In this document: positions 36,429-45,149 of the stretch, in pieces
Layout of the letters: each line of letters opens with the position of its first letter
How positions within the stretch are numbered: the stretch's first letter is position 1
The notes under the pieces: generated by a model
What the model was told of the DNA's origin: nothing
Database searches by the model: none
What the model saw: only the letters and a program-made list of their open reading frames with translations
NCBI GenBank assembly: GCA_021414005.1
Contig: JAIOPH010000004.1
Location: 1 to 64,000 of the forward strand
Source of the DNA: Chthoniobacter sp.
GTDB lineage: Bacteria > Verrucomicrobiota > Verrucomicrobiia > Chthoniobacterales > Chthoniobacteraceae
Length of the DNA stretch: 64,000 nucleotides
Reading direction: 5' to 3'
Made by a program: the position numbers and the translations under genes

Positions 36429-37274
36429 ATGCCGACGCGATTTTCTATCATCACACCGAGCTTCCGCCAGTTGGACTGGCTGAAGTTGTGCGCGGCATCC
36501 GTCGGGGATCAGGTCGGCGTGGAGGTCGAACATATCGTGCAGGACGCAGGCACTGGACCTGAGTTGGAGCAATGGGCGAAAGGGCGAAAAGGGCTCGCAC
36601 TCCATGTGGAGAGGGACAGCGGAATGTACGACGCGATCAATCGTGGACTGCGACGGGCAACGGGCGAGATTCTTGCCCATTTGAACTGCGATGAGCAATA
36701 CCTGCCGGGTGCTCTCGCTTCGATAGCGGATTATTTCGACCGGCATCCCGACGTGGACGTCGTCTACGGCAACGCGGTGGTGGTGGACACAGACGGTCGC
36801 TATCTTTGCAGCCGCTTTGCTCTGCCACCGATGGAATATCATACTTGGATTTGCACGCTTTCCGTTTTCACGGCGGCGACATTTTTCCGCCGGCGTTTGA
36901 TCGACGAGGAAAACCTGTTCTTCAGCGACGAATGGCGAGCGGTAGGAGATGCCGTGTGGAATCTTGAATTGCTGCGACGGAAAATTCGCGTGGGGTTGCT
37001 GGGGACAACTGTGGCGACTTTTACCTTTACCGGCGACAACCTGATTACCGCGCCCGGCTCTGTCCAAGAACAGGTGCGGCTAAGAGAGTCTGCACCCGCA
37101 TGGGCGCAGCACCTTCAGCCGCTCTGGACTCTCCTTCACAGGTTGCGGCGTCTGGGCTATGGAAACTATCGGCCGAAACCTCTCAGTTACGCGATTTTCA
37201 CCCAAAGTAGCAGTTTGGCCCGCCAGACGTTTGTTGTTGAAAGGCCTACGTTCCGGTGGCCGAAAAATGGATGA
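36429..37274 (+). CDS. Glycosyltransferase family 2
   Basis: From ATG 36429 the product is 281 residues: 'FSIITPSFRQLDWLKLCAAS', 'VEHIVQDAGTGPELEQWA', 'SGMYDAINRGLRRATGEILA' and 'HLNCDEQYLPGALASIADYF'. The S-G-M-Y-D-A-I-N-R-G segment and N-C-D-E metal site are those of GT-A enzymes of the WcaE/WbcG type. An ATG at 36360 in frame gives a 23-residue extension not resembling the family. No downstream gene overlaps it; the 129-base gap separates it from the acetyltransferase. Confidence 0.82.
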   Translation: MPTRFSIITPSFRQLDWLKLCAASVGDQVGVEVEHIVQDAGTGPELEQWAKGRKGLALHVERDSGMYDAINRGLRRATGEILAHLNCDEQYLPGALASIADYFDRHPDVDVVYGNAVVVDTDGRYLCSRFALPPMEYHTWICTLSVFTAATFFRRRLIDEENLFFSDEWRAVGDAVWNLELLRRKIRVGLLGTTVATFTFTGDNLITAPGSVQEQVRLRESAPAWAQHLQPLWTLLHRLRRLGYGNYRPKPLSYAIFTQSSSLARQTFVVERPTFRWPKNG

Positions 37275-37403
37275 CAGCGGTCGGCCGCCGATCCCAATAG
37301 TACTGCGCGATCAGCGGGTGGCGGTCTGGAAAAATTACAAAACGGACACCGACTTTCTTAGACCTTCAGGTGGACAATAAAATCCCTCGGGAGATGATTC
37401 TGG

Positions 37404-37928
37404 ATGATGCTACTTTTTCAAGACTGGGACGCCAATCGGGATAATCCCAAAGGACGAACCATCATGTTGCTCTTTCGTCTCGCAAGCGAACTCAAATACG
37501 GATCCCGGGTGTGGCTCCCGCTCACAATTCTGTATGGGATCTTCTATCGCGTCTTGGTGGAATGGTTTTTGGGCGTAGAACTCCCATGGAAAACGAAGGT
37601 AGGCAGTGGCTTTCGCCTGGATCATGGGCAGGGCTTAGTCGTGAATGATCAAACGGTTATAGGGAAAAATTGCCATATGCGTCACACGACCACCATCGGG
37701 AATAAACTGAAGCCTGATGGCACGTATTCGGGTTCTCCGGTTATCGGCAACTTTGTGGACATTGGCGCGCATGTCGTCATTTTGGGAGAACTGAAAATCG
37801 GCGATCGCGCTGTCATTGGCGCTGGTTCTGTGGTCACGAAAGACGTTCCGGCGGGGGCTACCGTTGTAGGCGTTCCGGCGCGGGTGCTCAAGGTCTGCGA
37901 CAGACCAGAGCCAGCAACCGAATGCTGA
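37404..37928 (+). CDS. Left-handed beta-helix acetyltransferase (WcaB/CysE-like)
   Basis: A 174-residue protein with an N-terminal helical part ('ILYGIFYRVLVEWFLGVELP') and a C-terminal hexapeptide-repeat region: 'GSGFRLDHGQGLVVNDQTVI', 'NCHMRHTTTIGNK' (catalytic His) and 'GSPVIGNFVDIGAHVVILGE' with a following 'AVIGAGSVVTKDVPAGATVV'. The arrangement matches serine acetyltransferase-like proteins such as colanic acid WcaB. Known members transfer acetyl from acetyl-CoA to a sugar hydroxyl. It is the last gene of the polysaccharide block, consistent with glycan O-acetylation. Confidence 0.85.
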   Translation: MMLLFQDWDANRDNPKGRTIMLLFRLASELKYGSRVWLPLTILYGIFYRVLVEWFLGVELPWKTKVGSGFRLDHGQGLVVNDQTVIGKNCHMRHTTTIGNKLKPDGTYSGSPVIGNFVDIGAHVVILGELKIGDRAVIGAGSVVTKDVPAGATVVGVPARVLKVCDRPEPATEC

Positions 37929-38021
37929 GCGAGCAACGCGCTTCGTCAACTCTAGCCGGAAAGCGGTTGGGCCAGACTCAAGGGTCAAGACTGCGCGGAG
38001 CTTACAGGCGACGTTTCGTCC

Positions 38022-38036
38022 CCCGCGGCGCGCGGG
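38022..38036. terminator. Possible terminator hairpin between convergent genes
   Basis: A perfect six-base inverted repeat CCCGCG-gcg-CGCGGG lies in the 122-base gap between the plus-strand acetyltransferase and the minus-strand secreted protein. There is no T-run after it, so it is a weak candidate that could act in either direction. Confidence 0.3.
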
Positions 38037-38050
38037 ACTCGTGGGGCTTT

Positions 38051-39499
38051 CTACAACCCCTTCGGCAGTTTTTTGAGCGCGTCTTTCAACAGCTTCTCCG
38101 CCTGCTGTTCGATATTGTCTCCATCGTTGTCGTCCTCAGTGACCGGCTTCGTTTTGGCAGCGGGCGGGGCGTCGTCTTCGCCGCTCCAGTCCAGCCCTTC
38201 GGTGAAAATCTTCACCACGCTGCCTGCACCTCCGGGTGAAATCATGATCGTTAGTTTGGCGTCGCCCAGCTCGCGCTTCAGGATCGCGTTCGGCTTTCCG
38301 ATCAAGTCCCGCCCGCTCTCTTTCCAGCCCTGTTGCTTGAGCTGCGCGGAAAAGTCCTTCGCCACCGCGGCAACGCCTTGCGCGCTGGAAAACTGGATGT
38401 GTTTCACGAGTTCCTTGTAATCCACATCCGTCGCGTCCTTCGGCAGCGCCAATTTCCGCGCGTCGATCATCGGTCCAGCGGGGGCTTTCGGCTCCTTTTT
38501 TTCCGTCTCACGCTGCTCGTTCGGCGCGGGCTTGGGCTTCGGCGCTGGCGCGTTGCGCAGCTTCTCGGGCAAAGGCGCCGCGAATTTCAGATCCACGTCC
38601 CACTTCTCGCCAAACGTATCGAGCACCTTGCCCGTGCTCACCTGGCCCTTCACATTTCCGCCCACGACCTCAAACTCCACCATCTGGATCACACCGAGCG
38701 AAGTGAACCCCTTTTTGGTATGGGCGCTGTGGGCCACTTCGCAGCCGAAAATTTCCCCATCCACCCGATGCACACTCAGGATCAGCGCGCTGCCCAGTTT
38801 CCCGAATGCCGCGTCGAACGACGGCCTTTTTGAAGTCGCGGGATCCTTCTCCGTGAAGATTAGCCGGATCGCCTCCTTGTCGTTGAACGGCTCGTGCTCC
38901 TCGACCAGGACAAACTGGATGCGGCCCGGTTTGCCGTTGCCGTCGAACTTGCCGGCGACCGTCGGTTTCACCGGCGGGTCGAGTTTCTCGGGAGCGGGCG
39001 CTTTGACCTCCGCGTCGATCGGCACGTCGAAATCGAGCGTCACCTCTTTCCCAAAATCGCCCGTTTCGATCAGCTTGGCCGATCCGCGAATACGCCCGTC
39101 AGCAATCGTGGCTTTCGCCTCCAGTGGATTGCCGCTCTTGGTGAACGACGTGTTGTTGCCCCGGCCGATGAGGCCGGTGGGCGAGCCATCCTCGCGAAAA
39201 ATCGCCTTCAGATATGCCGCGTCCACTTCGCTGTCCACATTGTCCTCGGCGTCTTTGTCCTTCACTTTTTTCAACACCTCCGCCGACACCGGCTGCATGG
39301 TCGCGAGGACCACGATGCGCGTCCCGTCGTCGGATTTTACACGCACCGCGACCACGCTTTTGTAGTTCAGCCGCCGCCCATTGACGTTGAGCGTTCCCTG
39401 ATTCGCCGGCGCCTGCGCGGCGGCGATTTCGGGAGCGAGCAGCGCGAGGAGCAGCGCGGTGATCTGGCAAAGACGGAGAGATTTGGAGCGAATTTTCAT
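38051..39499 (-). CDS. Secreted protein of unknown function
   Basis: A 482-residue protein with a typical signal peptide (LCQITALLLALLAPEIAAAQA). The mature part looks mostly beta-rich, with a proline/lysine-rich linker ('PAPKPKPAPNEQRETEKKEP') near two thirds and an Asp-rich C-terminus before a helical tail. No known domain was recognised. It stands alone between the acetyltransferase (convergent) and the second amidotransferase gene (same strand, 90-base gap). Periplasmic or extracellular location is inferred from the signal peptide. Confidence 0.6.
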   Translation of the reverse strand: MKIRSKSLRLCQITALLLALLAPEIAAAQAPANQGTLNVNGRRLNYKSVVAVRVKSDDGTRIVVLATMQPVSAEVLKKVKDKDAEDNVDSEVDAAYLKAIFREDGSPTGLIGRGNNTSFTKSGNPLEAKATIADGRIRGSAKLIETGDFGKEVTLDFDVPIDAEVKAPAPEKLDPPVKPTVAGKFDGNGKPGRIQFVLVEEHEPFNDKEAIRLIFTEKDPATSKRPSFDAAFGKLGSALILSVHRVDGEIFGCEVAHSAHTKKGFTSLGVIQMVEFEVVGGNVKGQVSTGKVLDTFGEKWDVDLKFAAPLPEKLRNAPAPKPKPAPNEQRETEKKEPKAPAGPMIDARKLALPKDATDVDYKELVKHIQFSSAQGVAAVAKDFSAQLKQQGWKESGRDLIGKPNAILKRELGDAKLTIMISPGGAGSVVKIFTEGLDWSGEDDAPPAAKTKPVTEDDNDGDNIEQQAEKLLKDALKKLPKGL

Positions 39500-39589
39500 G
39501 GCGTCGGAATCGGTGGTCGGAAAATCTGGTGAACAACTCGTCCAATATCCAGCCGCAAGAGAGTCGGGAAAGGATCTCGTCGATGGATC

Positions 39590-41437
39590 TCAGAGAAACC
39601 GATCGGCCCAGACCTCAAAGGCGACGACGGCGTGAAGTTTGCGGGCAAAGTTTCGCCGGCCGCTGAGATGGGCATCCACGGTGCGCTGGAGGGCGGCGGG
39701 GTGGAGGAGGCCGCGTTGGGCGGTGCGCGTGGGGCTGGTGTATTCGAGCAACAGGGCACGGAGCGGGCCGCGGTACCATTCGTCGATTGGCATGCCGAAG
39801 CCTTGCTTTGGCCGGTCGAAAAGGGCTTTCGGCACGTGTTTTTCGAGAATGCGGCGGAGGATTTCCTTGCCACCGCCGGGCTGGGCGCGGGAGCGGAAGG
39901 CGAGCGTTTCGAGGAAGAATTGCTCGTCAAGGAACGGGCTGCGCACTTCGAGTCCGACGGCCATGCTCGCGCGGTCCACTTTCGTGAAAATGTCGCCGAC
40001 CAGATACGTCTCCATGTCGGTGAGCATGAAGCGCTCGACCTCCGGGAACGCGCCGTAGCGATTCCACGCGTCGTCGAAAAAATCGGTGGCGGCAGGCGCT
40101 TCGGGCGCGGTGAGGAGCGGGGCGAGTTCCGCGTTTTTCCACAGCGTGGAAAGCCAGCGCGCCAGCGCGGGCGGCGATCCGCTCGCGACGGCCTCGGCGC
40201 TTTTTTTGAGGCGGTCGCTGAAGGGCAGCCGCGCGAGCTGGCGCAACAGGGCGAGCGCGGGCCGGGGGAGCCGGGCCTGGAGTTTCCGCGCAGCGGCAAA
40301 CTGCAGGTATTTGTCGTATCCGCAGAACAGTTCGTCGCCGCCGTCGCCGGAGAGCGCGACGGTGACTTCGCGCTTTGTCTCGCGCGAAATGACGTAGCTC
40401 GGGAGAAAGGAATCGTCGCCGAGCGGCTCGGTGGCGCGCCCGAGAATTTCTGCGAAATCGGCGATCAGCGACGTGCCGTCCACGGCGATCTCGTGGTGCT
40501 CGGTGCCGAGGTGCCGGGCGATCGCCGCCGCGCTATCGGCCTCGGAGCGCGCCGAACCGGTAAAGCCTACGGTGTAGGTTTTCAACCGCCCCGGAGTGGC
40601 CTGCTGCGCGAGCGCGGCGACGAGGCTGGAATCCACCCCGCCGCTGAGAAAGCAGCCGAGCGGAACGTCACTCACCAGCCGCGCCGCGACCGCCTCGCGC
40701 AACGATTTTTCCAAAACTTCGGCGGCTCCGGCCACGGTCGGGTCCGCGGGATCGGCGGGCGGCTGCGTCGGGAGGGAAAAGTAGCACTGCAACCGCAGTC
40801 CGTTTTCGTCGAAGCGGCCGAAATGCCCCGGCGGCAACTGCTGGATTTCACGGAAAATCGTCCGCGGGCTTGCCACGTAGCCGAACTCGACATACTCCCG
40901 GAACGCCGCGGGCGAAATCGTCAGCGAGACCGCCGCCAATTGCCGAAACACGACCAACTCCGACCCGAAAATCATCGTGCTCCCGCTGGCGAAAAAGAAA
41001 AACGGCTTCTTGCCGAAAGCGTCGCGCGCCAGGACCAGCGACCGCGCGCGCCGGTCCCAAATCGCGAAGGCGAACATCCCGTGCAAACGCGCAAACAATT
41101 TGTCGCCCCAGACCGCGTAGCCATGCAGGAGGATTTCGGTATCGCTCTGGCTCTGAAACACGCGACCCACCGCTTCGAGTTCCGCACGGAGCGTCTGGAA
41201 GTTGAATATCTCCCCGTTGAAAACCACGACGAGATCGCCGCTCGCGTCGTGCATCGGCTGGCTGCCGCGCGGCGAAAGGTCGATGACGCGGAGCCGCCGA
41301 TGGGCGAGTCCGCAATGGTCATCGGCCCACACATTTCCCTCGTCCGGACCCCGGTGCGCGAGCGACTGCTCCATCCGCCGCAGGTCAGCGGGCGGCGGAG
41401 ACTTTTGAAAATCGACGTAACCGGCAAGGCCGCACAT
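39590..41437 (-). CDS. asnB: Second asparagine-synthetase-like amidotransferase
   Basis: I chose the ATG at 41435-41437 so that the protein starts 'MCGLAGYVDF' with Cys2 as nucleophile; this gives 615 residues. Glutaminase motifs 'LAHRGPDEGNVW' and 'NGEIFNFQTLRAEL', and the synthetase PP-loop 'LGCFLSGGVDSSLVAAL' with 'VTVALSGDGGDELFCGYDK', are intact. Family function: ATP-dependent amide transfer. With an adjacent double GT4, DUF362 and GT-A-like genes on the other strand, a glycan-amidating role (XrtA/PEP-CTERM-associated amidotransferase type) is likely. It is clearly diverged from the copy at 17698. Confidence 0.87.
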   Translation of the reverse strand: MCGLAGYVDFQKSPPPADLRRMEQSLAHRGPDEGNVWADDHCGLAHRRLRVIDLSPRGSQPMHDASGDLVVVFNGEIFNFQTLRAELEAVGRVFQSQSDTEILLHGYAVWGDKLFARLHGMFAFAIWDRRARSLVLARDAFGKKPFFFFASGSTMIFGSELVVFRQLAAVSLTISPAAFREYVEFGYVASPRTIFREIQQLPPGHFGRFDENGLRLQCYFSLPTQPPADPADPTVAGAAEVLEKSLREAVAARLVSDVPLGCFLSGGVDSSLVAALAQQATPGRLKTYTVGFTGSARSEADSAAAIARHLGTEHHEIAVDGTSLIADFAEILGRATEPLGDDSFLPSYVISRETKREVTVALSGDGGDELFCGYDKYLQFAAARKLQARLPRPALALLRQLARLPFSDRLKKSAEAVASGSPPALARWLSTLWKNAELAPLLTAPEAPAATDFFDDAWNRYGAFPEVERFMLTDMETYLVGDIFTKVDRASMAVGLEVRSPFLDEQFFLETLAFRSRAQPGGGKEILRRILEKHVPKALFDRPKQGFGMPIDEWYRGPLRALLLEYTSPTRTAQRGLLHPAALQRTVDAHLSGRRNFARKLHAVVAFEVWADRFL

Positions 41438-41490
41438 AGGCGGAAGGTAATGATCGAATCCCGCGCCGATGCAAAGCAAAGTCGCCGCCG

Positions 41491-43833
41491 ATGATCGCAC
41501 CCACGCCCCAGCGCGTCCTCTACGTCCACAATAGCGCCGACATCTACGGCGCGAGCCGGTCGCTGGTGCGGCTGATGCGGACGCTGGACCGGCGGCGTTT
41601 TGAGCCGCTGGTCATGCTCCCGGCGGATGGGCCGCTGGCGGCACAGGTGCGCGCGACGGGCACGCGGGTGATCGTTTTTCCCGGCCTGAGTGTCATCACG
41701 CGCGATGTTTTCCGCTCGTGGAAGCTGCCATTTTTCCTGCTCGGCATCCCGCTCTCGGTGCTGCGGGTGTGGCTGATTTTGCAGCGGGAAAACATCGGGC
41801 TCGTCCACACAAACACCGGCGTGATCGTCTCGTCCGGCCCGGCGGCGTGGCTGGCGGGCGTACCGCATGTGTGGCACATCCGCGACTGGTTCCAGGAGTT
41901 CCGCGGGTTCTGGCGCTATTACCAAATGTGGATGCGGTGTTTTTCGGATCGCATCATCGCGGTGTCGGAGGCGATCGCGGAGCAGTTCAGCGACCGGCGG
42001 AAGGTGCGCGTGATCAACAACGGCTTCGACATCGGGGAGTTCGTGCTCGACGACACGGGCCAGCGCGCGGCGTTCCGCAAAACACACGCGCTGGGTGATG
42101 GGCCGGTGATCGGCTGCGTGGGGCGGATCAAGCTCGTGCGCAAAGGCCAGGAGGTTCTGCTGAGGGCGGCGGCCATTTTGAAAAAACGCGGGATCACGGC
42201 GAAGTACGTCATCGTCGGCGCACCGTTCCCCGGCAATGAGGCGCACCTCGAGGTGCTGCACGAAATCGTGCGCGAAGGCGGTCTCGGGGACGACGTGGTT
42301 TTCACCGGCGAGATCACCGACCCGCGCCCGGCCTACGCGGCGATGGATGTCTTCGTGCTGCCGTCGGCGCAGCCGGAGCCGTTCGGCGGCGTGGTCATGG
42401 AGGCGATGGGCATGGGCGTGCCGGTCATCGCGACGAACATCGGCGGCTCGCTGGAGCAGGTGGCCGACGGCGAGACGGGCTACCTCGTGCCGCCCGGCGA
42501 TCCGGAGGCGCTCGCGGAAAAGCTGGAGCCGCTCCTGCGCGACGCCGAATTGCGCACGCGGATGGGCGCGGCGGGCCGGCGGCGGATTGCCGAGCGCTTC
42601 ACGGTCGGTGGGATGGTGGAGAAAATCGTGCGCGTGTACGACGAGTGCGGCGGCACCGTGGACGCGGCCCCGCAGCCAGCGCGCATCCTTTTCGTGAACA
42701 ACAGCGCGGACATCTACGGCGCGAGCCGCTGCCTTGTGCGGCTGCTGGAGCGGCTGGACCCGCAGCGCTTTCAAGGCGTGGTCGTGCTCCCCGAGCACGG
42801 GCCGCTGGAGGAACTGCTCAAGAACACCAGCGCGAAGGTGATTTTCTTTCCGCAGGTCAGTGTGATCACGCGCGGCGTCTTCCGTTCGTGGCGGCTGATC
42901 CCGTTCTTGCTGAATCTCCCGCTCACCATTTTCGCGATGTGGCGGCTGGTGCGGCGCGAGCGCATCGATCTCGTCCACACGAACGCCGGCGTGGTGCTTT
43001 CCGCCGGGCCGGCGGCGTGGCTGGCGGGCGTGCCGAGCGTGTGGCACATCCGCGATTGGTTTCAGGAATTCCGCGCGTTCTGGGCGCTTTACTCGCGCTA
43101 CATCCACGCGTTCTCGGATCGCATCCTCGCGGTGTCGGGGCCGATCGCCGCGCAGTTCCCCACAGCGTTTGGCGCGACGGTCGTGCACGACGGTTTCGAG
43201 CTAGCGGAATTCGCGCTCGACGACCCGGAGGCGGGGACAAAATTCCGCGCGACCTACGGGCTCGGCACGCAGCCGGTGATCGGGTGCGTGGGGCGCATCA
43301 AACTCATCCGCAAAGGGCAGGAGTTCCTGCTGGGGGCGGCGGCGATTTTGAAAAAGCGCGGCGTGACCGCGAAATACGTGATCGTCGGTGCGCCGTTTCC
43401 CGGCAACGAGTCGCACGTCGAAGTGCTGCACGGCATCATTCGCGAGGCCGGGCTAGGAGACGACGTGATCTTCACCGGCGAAATCCCCGACGCACGCCCG
43501 GCCTACGCGGCGATGAACATTTTCGTGCTCCCGTCGGCGCAGCCCGAGCCGTTCGGCGGCGTGGTCATGGAGGCGATGGGCATGGGCGTGCCGGTCGTGG
43601 CCACGAAAATCGGCGGCTCGCTGGAACAGGTCGCCGATGGCGAGAGCGGCTTCCTCGTTCCGCCCAGCAATCCGGCGGCGCTCGCGGACAAGCTCGAGGT
43701 TTTGCTCCGCGATCCGGCGCTGTGCGCGCGCTTCGGCGCGGAGGGCCGCCGGCGGATCGACGAACTTTTTACGCTGAACGGCATGGTCGAAAACATCGTC
43801 CGCGTTTATGAAGACTGCCTGACCCGCCGATGA
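41491..43833 (+). CDS. Double-headed glycosyltransferase family 4 (two GT4 proteins fused)
   Basis: A single 780-residue frame made of two complete GT4 proteins in a row. Residues 1 to about 390 start 'VLYVHNSADIYGASRSLVRL'; the second copy starts near residue 396 with 'ILFVNNSADIYGASRCLVRL'. Both carry 'CVGRIKL(V/I)RKGQE' and the donor motif 'PSAQPEPFGGVVMEAMGMGV' (E-x7-E), spaced exactly 390 residues (1170 bases). Neither half has lost a catalytic element that I can see. Known GT4 enzymes transfer sugars to lipid-linked glycans; two linked active sites could add two successive sugars. Divergent from the amidotransferase gene (53-base spacer) and overlapping the DUF362 gene by four bases. 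Confidence 0.9.
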   Translation: MIAPTPQRVLYVHNSADIYGASRSLVRLMRTLDRRRFEPLVMLPADGPLAAQVRATGTRVIVFPGLSVITRDVFRSWKLPFFLLGIPLSVLRVWLILQRENIGLVHTNTGVIVSSGPAAWLAGVPHVWHIRDWFQEFRGFWRYYQMWMRCFSDRIIAVSEAIAEQFSDRRKVRVINNGFDIGEFVLDDTGQRAAFRKTHALGDGPVIGCVGRIKLVRKGQEVLLRAAAILKKRGITAKYVIVGAPFPGNEAHLEVLHEIVREGGLGDDVVFTGEITDPRPAYAAMDVFVLPSAQPEPFGGVVMEAMGMGVPVIATNIGGSLEQVADGETGYLVPPGDPEALAEKLEPLLRDAELRTRMGAAGRRRIAERFTVGGMVEKIVRVYDECGGTVDAAPQPARILFVNNSADIYGASRCLVRLLERLDPQRFQGVVVLPEHGPLEELLKNTSAKVIFFPQVSVITRGVFRSWRLIPFLLNLPLTIFAMWRLVRRERIDLVHTNAGVVLSAGPAAWLAGVPSVWHIRDWFQEFRAFWALYSRYIHAFSDRILAVSGPIAAQFPTAFGATVVHDGFELAEFALDDPEAGTKFRATYGLGTQPVIGCVGRIKLIRKGQEFLLGAAAILKKRGVTAKYVIVGAPFPGNESHVEVLHGIIREAGLGDDVIFTGEIPDARPAYAAMNIFVLPSAQPEPFGGVVMEAMGMGVPVVATKIGGSLEQVADGESGFLVPPSNPAALADKLEVLLRDPALCARFGAEGRRRIDELFTLNGMVENIVRVYEDCLTRR

Positions 43834-44852
43834 ACCCGAACCCCATCGTCCATCTCCAGCACCTCGCCGGCAGCGACTACGCCCCGGTCGTCGAGGAGAC
43901 GCTCACGCAGATCGGCTTCTTTGAAACCGTCGCGCCCGGTGCGCGTGTCTTTCTCAAGCCGAACCTCACGTTTCCGCAATTCCGCCCCGGCGTGATGACT
44001 TCGCTGGAATGTCTGCGCGCGGTCACGCTGTGCCTGCGCGGGCGCGGCTACCGCGTGGTCATCGGCGAGGCCGACAGCGGCGGCTACAACCGCTTTTCGA
44101 TAGACGAGGTTTTCAAAGGCATGGGCATCGACAAGCTCGCCGCCGAAACTGGCGCGGAGATTGCGAACGTGAGTTTCACCGAGCGGGAGTGGCTGGAAGT
44201 CCGCGCGGGCTGGCGCACCCTGCGCGTGCCGGTGCCGCGGATGATGCTCCGCGAGATCGACGCGTTCATCACCCTGCCCGTGCCGAAGATCCACATGAAC
44301 ACGCAGGTCTCGATGTCGATCAAGAACCAGTGGGGCTGCATCCAGGAGCCGACCGAGCGGCTGAAACTGCACCCGTATTTCGCGGAGACGATGTACGAGT
44401 TCAACAGCCGGCTGCCGCACTCCTTTTCGCTCATCGACGGCCGCTTTGGCCTGAACCGCACCGGCCCGATGCTCGGCGATGTGGTGGACATGAATTTCGT
44501 CCTCGGCTCGAACGACCTCGTGGCCGCCGACCGCGTGTGCTGCCGCATCATGCAGATCGACGAGGCGCGCGTGAAATACCTGCAATACTTCCGCTCGCGC
44601 GGCTGGTGGACGCCGTTTGAATGCATCCGCCTCAACGCCGAGCTCGCGGGTTTTCAAAAGGAGAAATTTTACCTCGTGCGCAAGTGGACCGACTACCCCG
44701 GTCTGATCTGTTTCAACAACGCCTTCCTCGCCTGGCTCGGATACCACTCGCCGCTCGCCGGCTTCGCGCACTGGCTGCTCTACCTCTTCCGCGAGCCTTT
44801 TTACGAATACGACAAAGAGAAGGCCAAGGTCCGCGGTAAGGGCACCGAATAG
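43830..44852 (+). CDS. DUF362-domain protein
   Basis: A 340-residue protein with 'PGARVFLKPNLTFPQFRPGV', 'LRGRGYRVVIGEADSGGYN' and 'DAFITLPVPKIHMNTQVSMS' followed by 'IKNQWGCIQEP', the signature series of DUF362. Unlike many members it has no ferredoxin-type cysteine domain. The family is of unknown biochemical function, and several members lie next to polysaccharide genes. It overlaps the double GT4 gene by four bases (ATGA) and ends nine bases before the next gene, so it belongs to the same operon. Confidence 0.85.
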   Translation: MNPNPIVHLQHLAGSDYAPVVEETLTQIGFFETVAPGARVFLKPNLTFPQFRPGVMTSLECLRAVTLCLRGRGYRVVIGEADSGGYNRFSIDEVFKGMGIDKLAAETGAEIANVSFTEREWLEVRAGWRTLRVPVPRMMLREIDAFITLPVPKIHMNTQVSMSIKNQWGCIQEPTERLKLHPYFAETMYEFNSRLPHSFSLIDGRFGLNRTGPMLGDVVDMNFVLGSNDLVAADRVCCRIMQIDEARVKYLQYFRSRGWWTPFECIRLNAELAGFQKEKFYLVRKWTDYPGLICFNNAFLAWLGYHSPLAGFAHWLLYLFREPFYEYDKEKAKVRGKGTE

Positions 44853-44861
44853 CGCGCCGGC

Positions 44862-45149
44862 ATGTCCTTTCTCACCAGCGCCGTCCGCCGCCTCGTGCTC
44901 GCCCTCGCGCGGAGCGTGGGCTCGAAGATCGTGGACGCGGAAACCGGCGCGGTCATTGGTCGCGCGTTCCTCGTGCCGTGGCGGGGAAGGATCGCCGTGA
45001 TCGGTCTCGACGCCGAGGTGAAGCCGGTCTTTCTGCCGCAAAAACGGCTGACTTACTGGAAGCAGGAACTCGGTTTCAAACTCCACACGCCGCCCGATTT
45101 TCCCCATGCCGTCCGTCCTCAACATCCTCCTGACCCATCAGCCCGCTGA
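44862..45149 (+). CDS. Small hypothetical protein overlapping the next gene
   Basis: A 95-residue frame beginning 'MSFLTSAVRRLVLALARSVG', then 'AFLVPWRGRIAVIGLDAEVK', a small beta-rich domain. The last 44 bases overlap the next gene in another frame, so the C-terminal 'PPDFPHAVRPQHPPDPSAR' is probably under less constraint. No domain was recognised; position between DUF362 and a GT-A-like gene suggests a minor helper of the cluster. Confidence 0.55.
   Translation: MSFLTSAVRRLVLALARSVGSKIVDAETGAVIGRAFLVPWRGRIAVIGLDAEVKPVFLPQKRLTYWKQELGFKLHTPPDFPHAVRPQHPPDPSAR

Noticed and set aside
39632..41494. A 620-codon open frame on the plus strand opposite the second AsnB gene
   Set aside because: Shadow frame; all conserved motifs belong to the minus-strand amidotransferase.
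40972..43188. A 738-codon open frame on the minus strand across the AsnB start and the double GT4
   Set aside because: Arg/His-rich translation with no family motif; it covers two well supported genes on the other reading frames.
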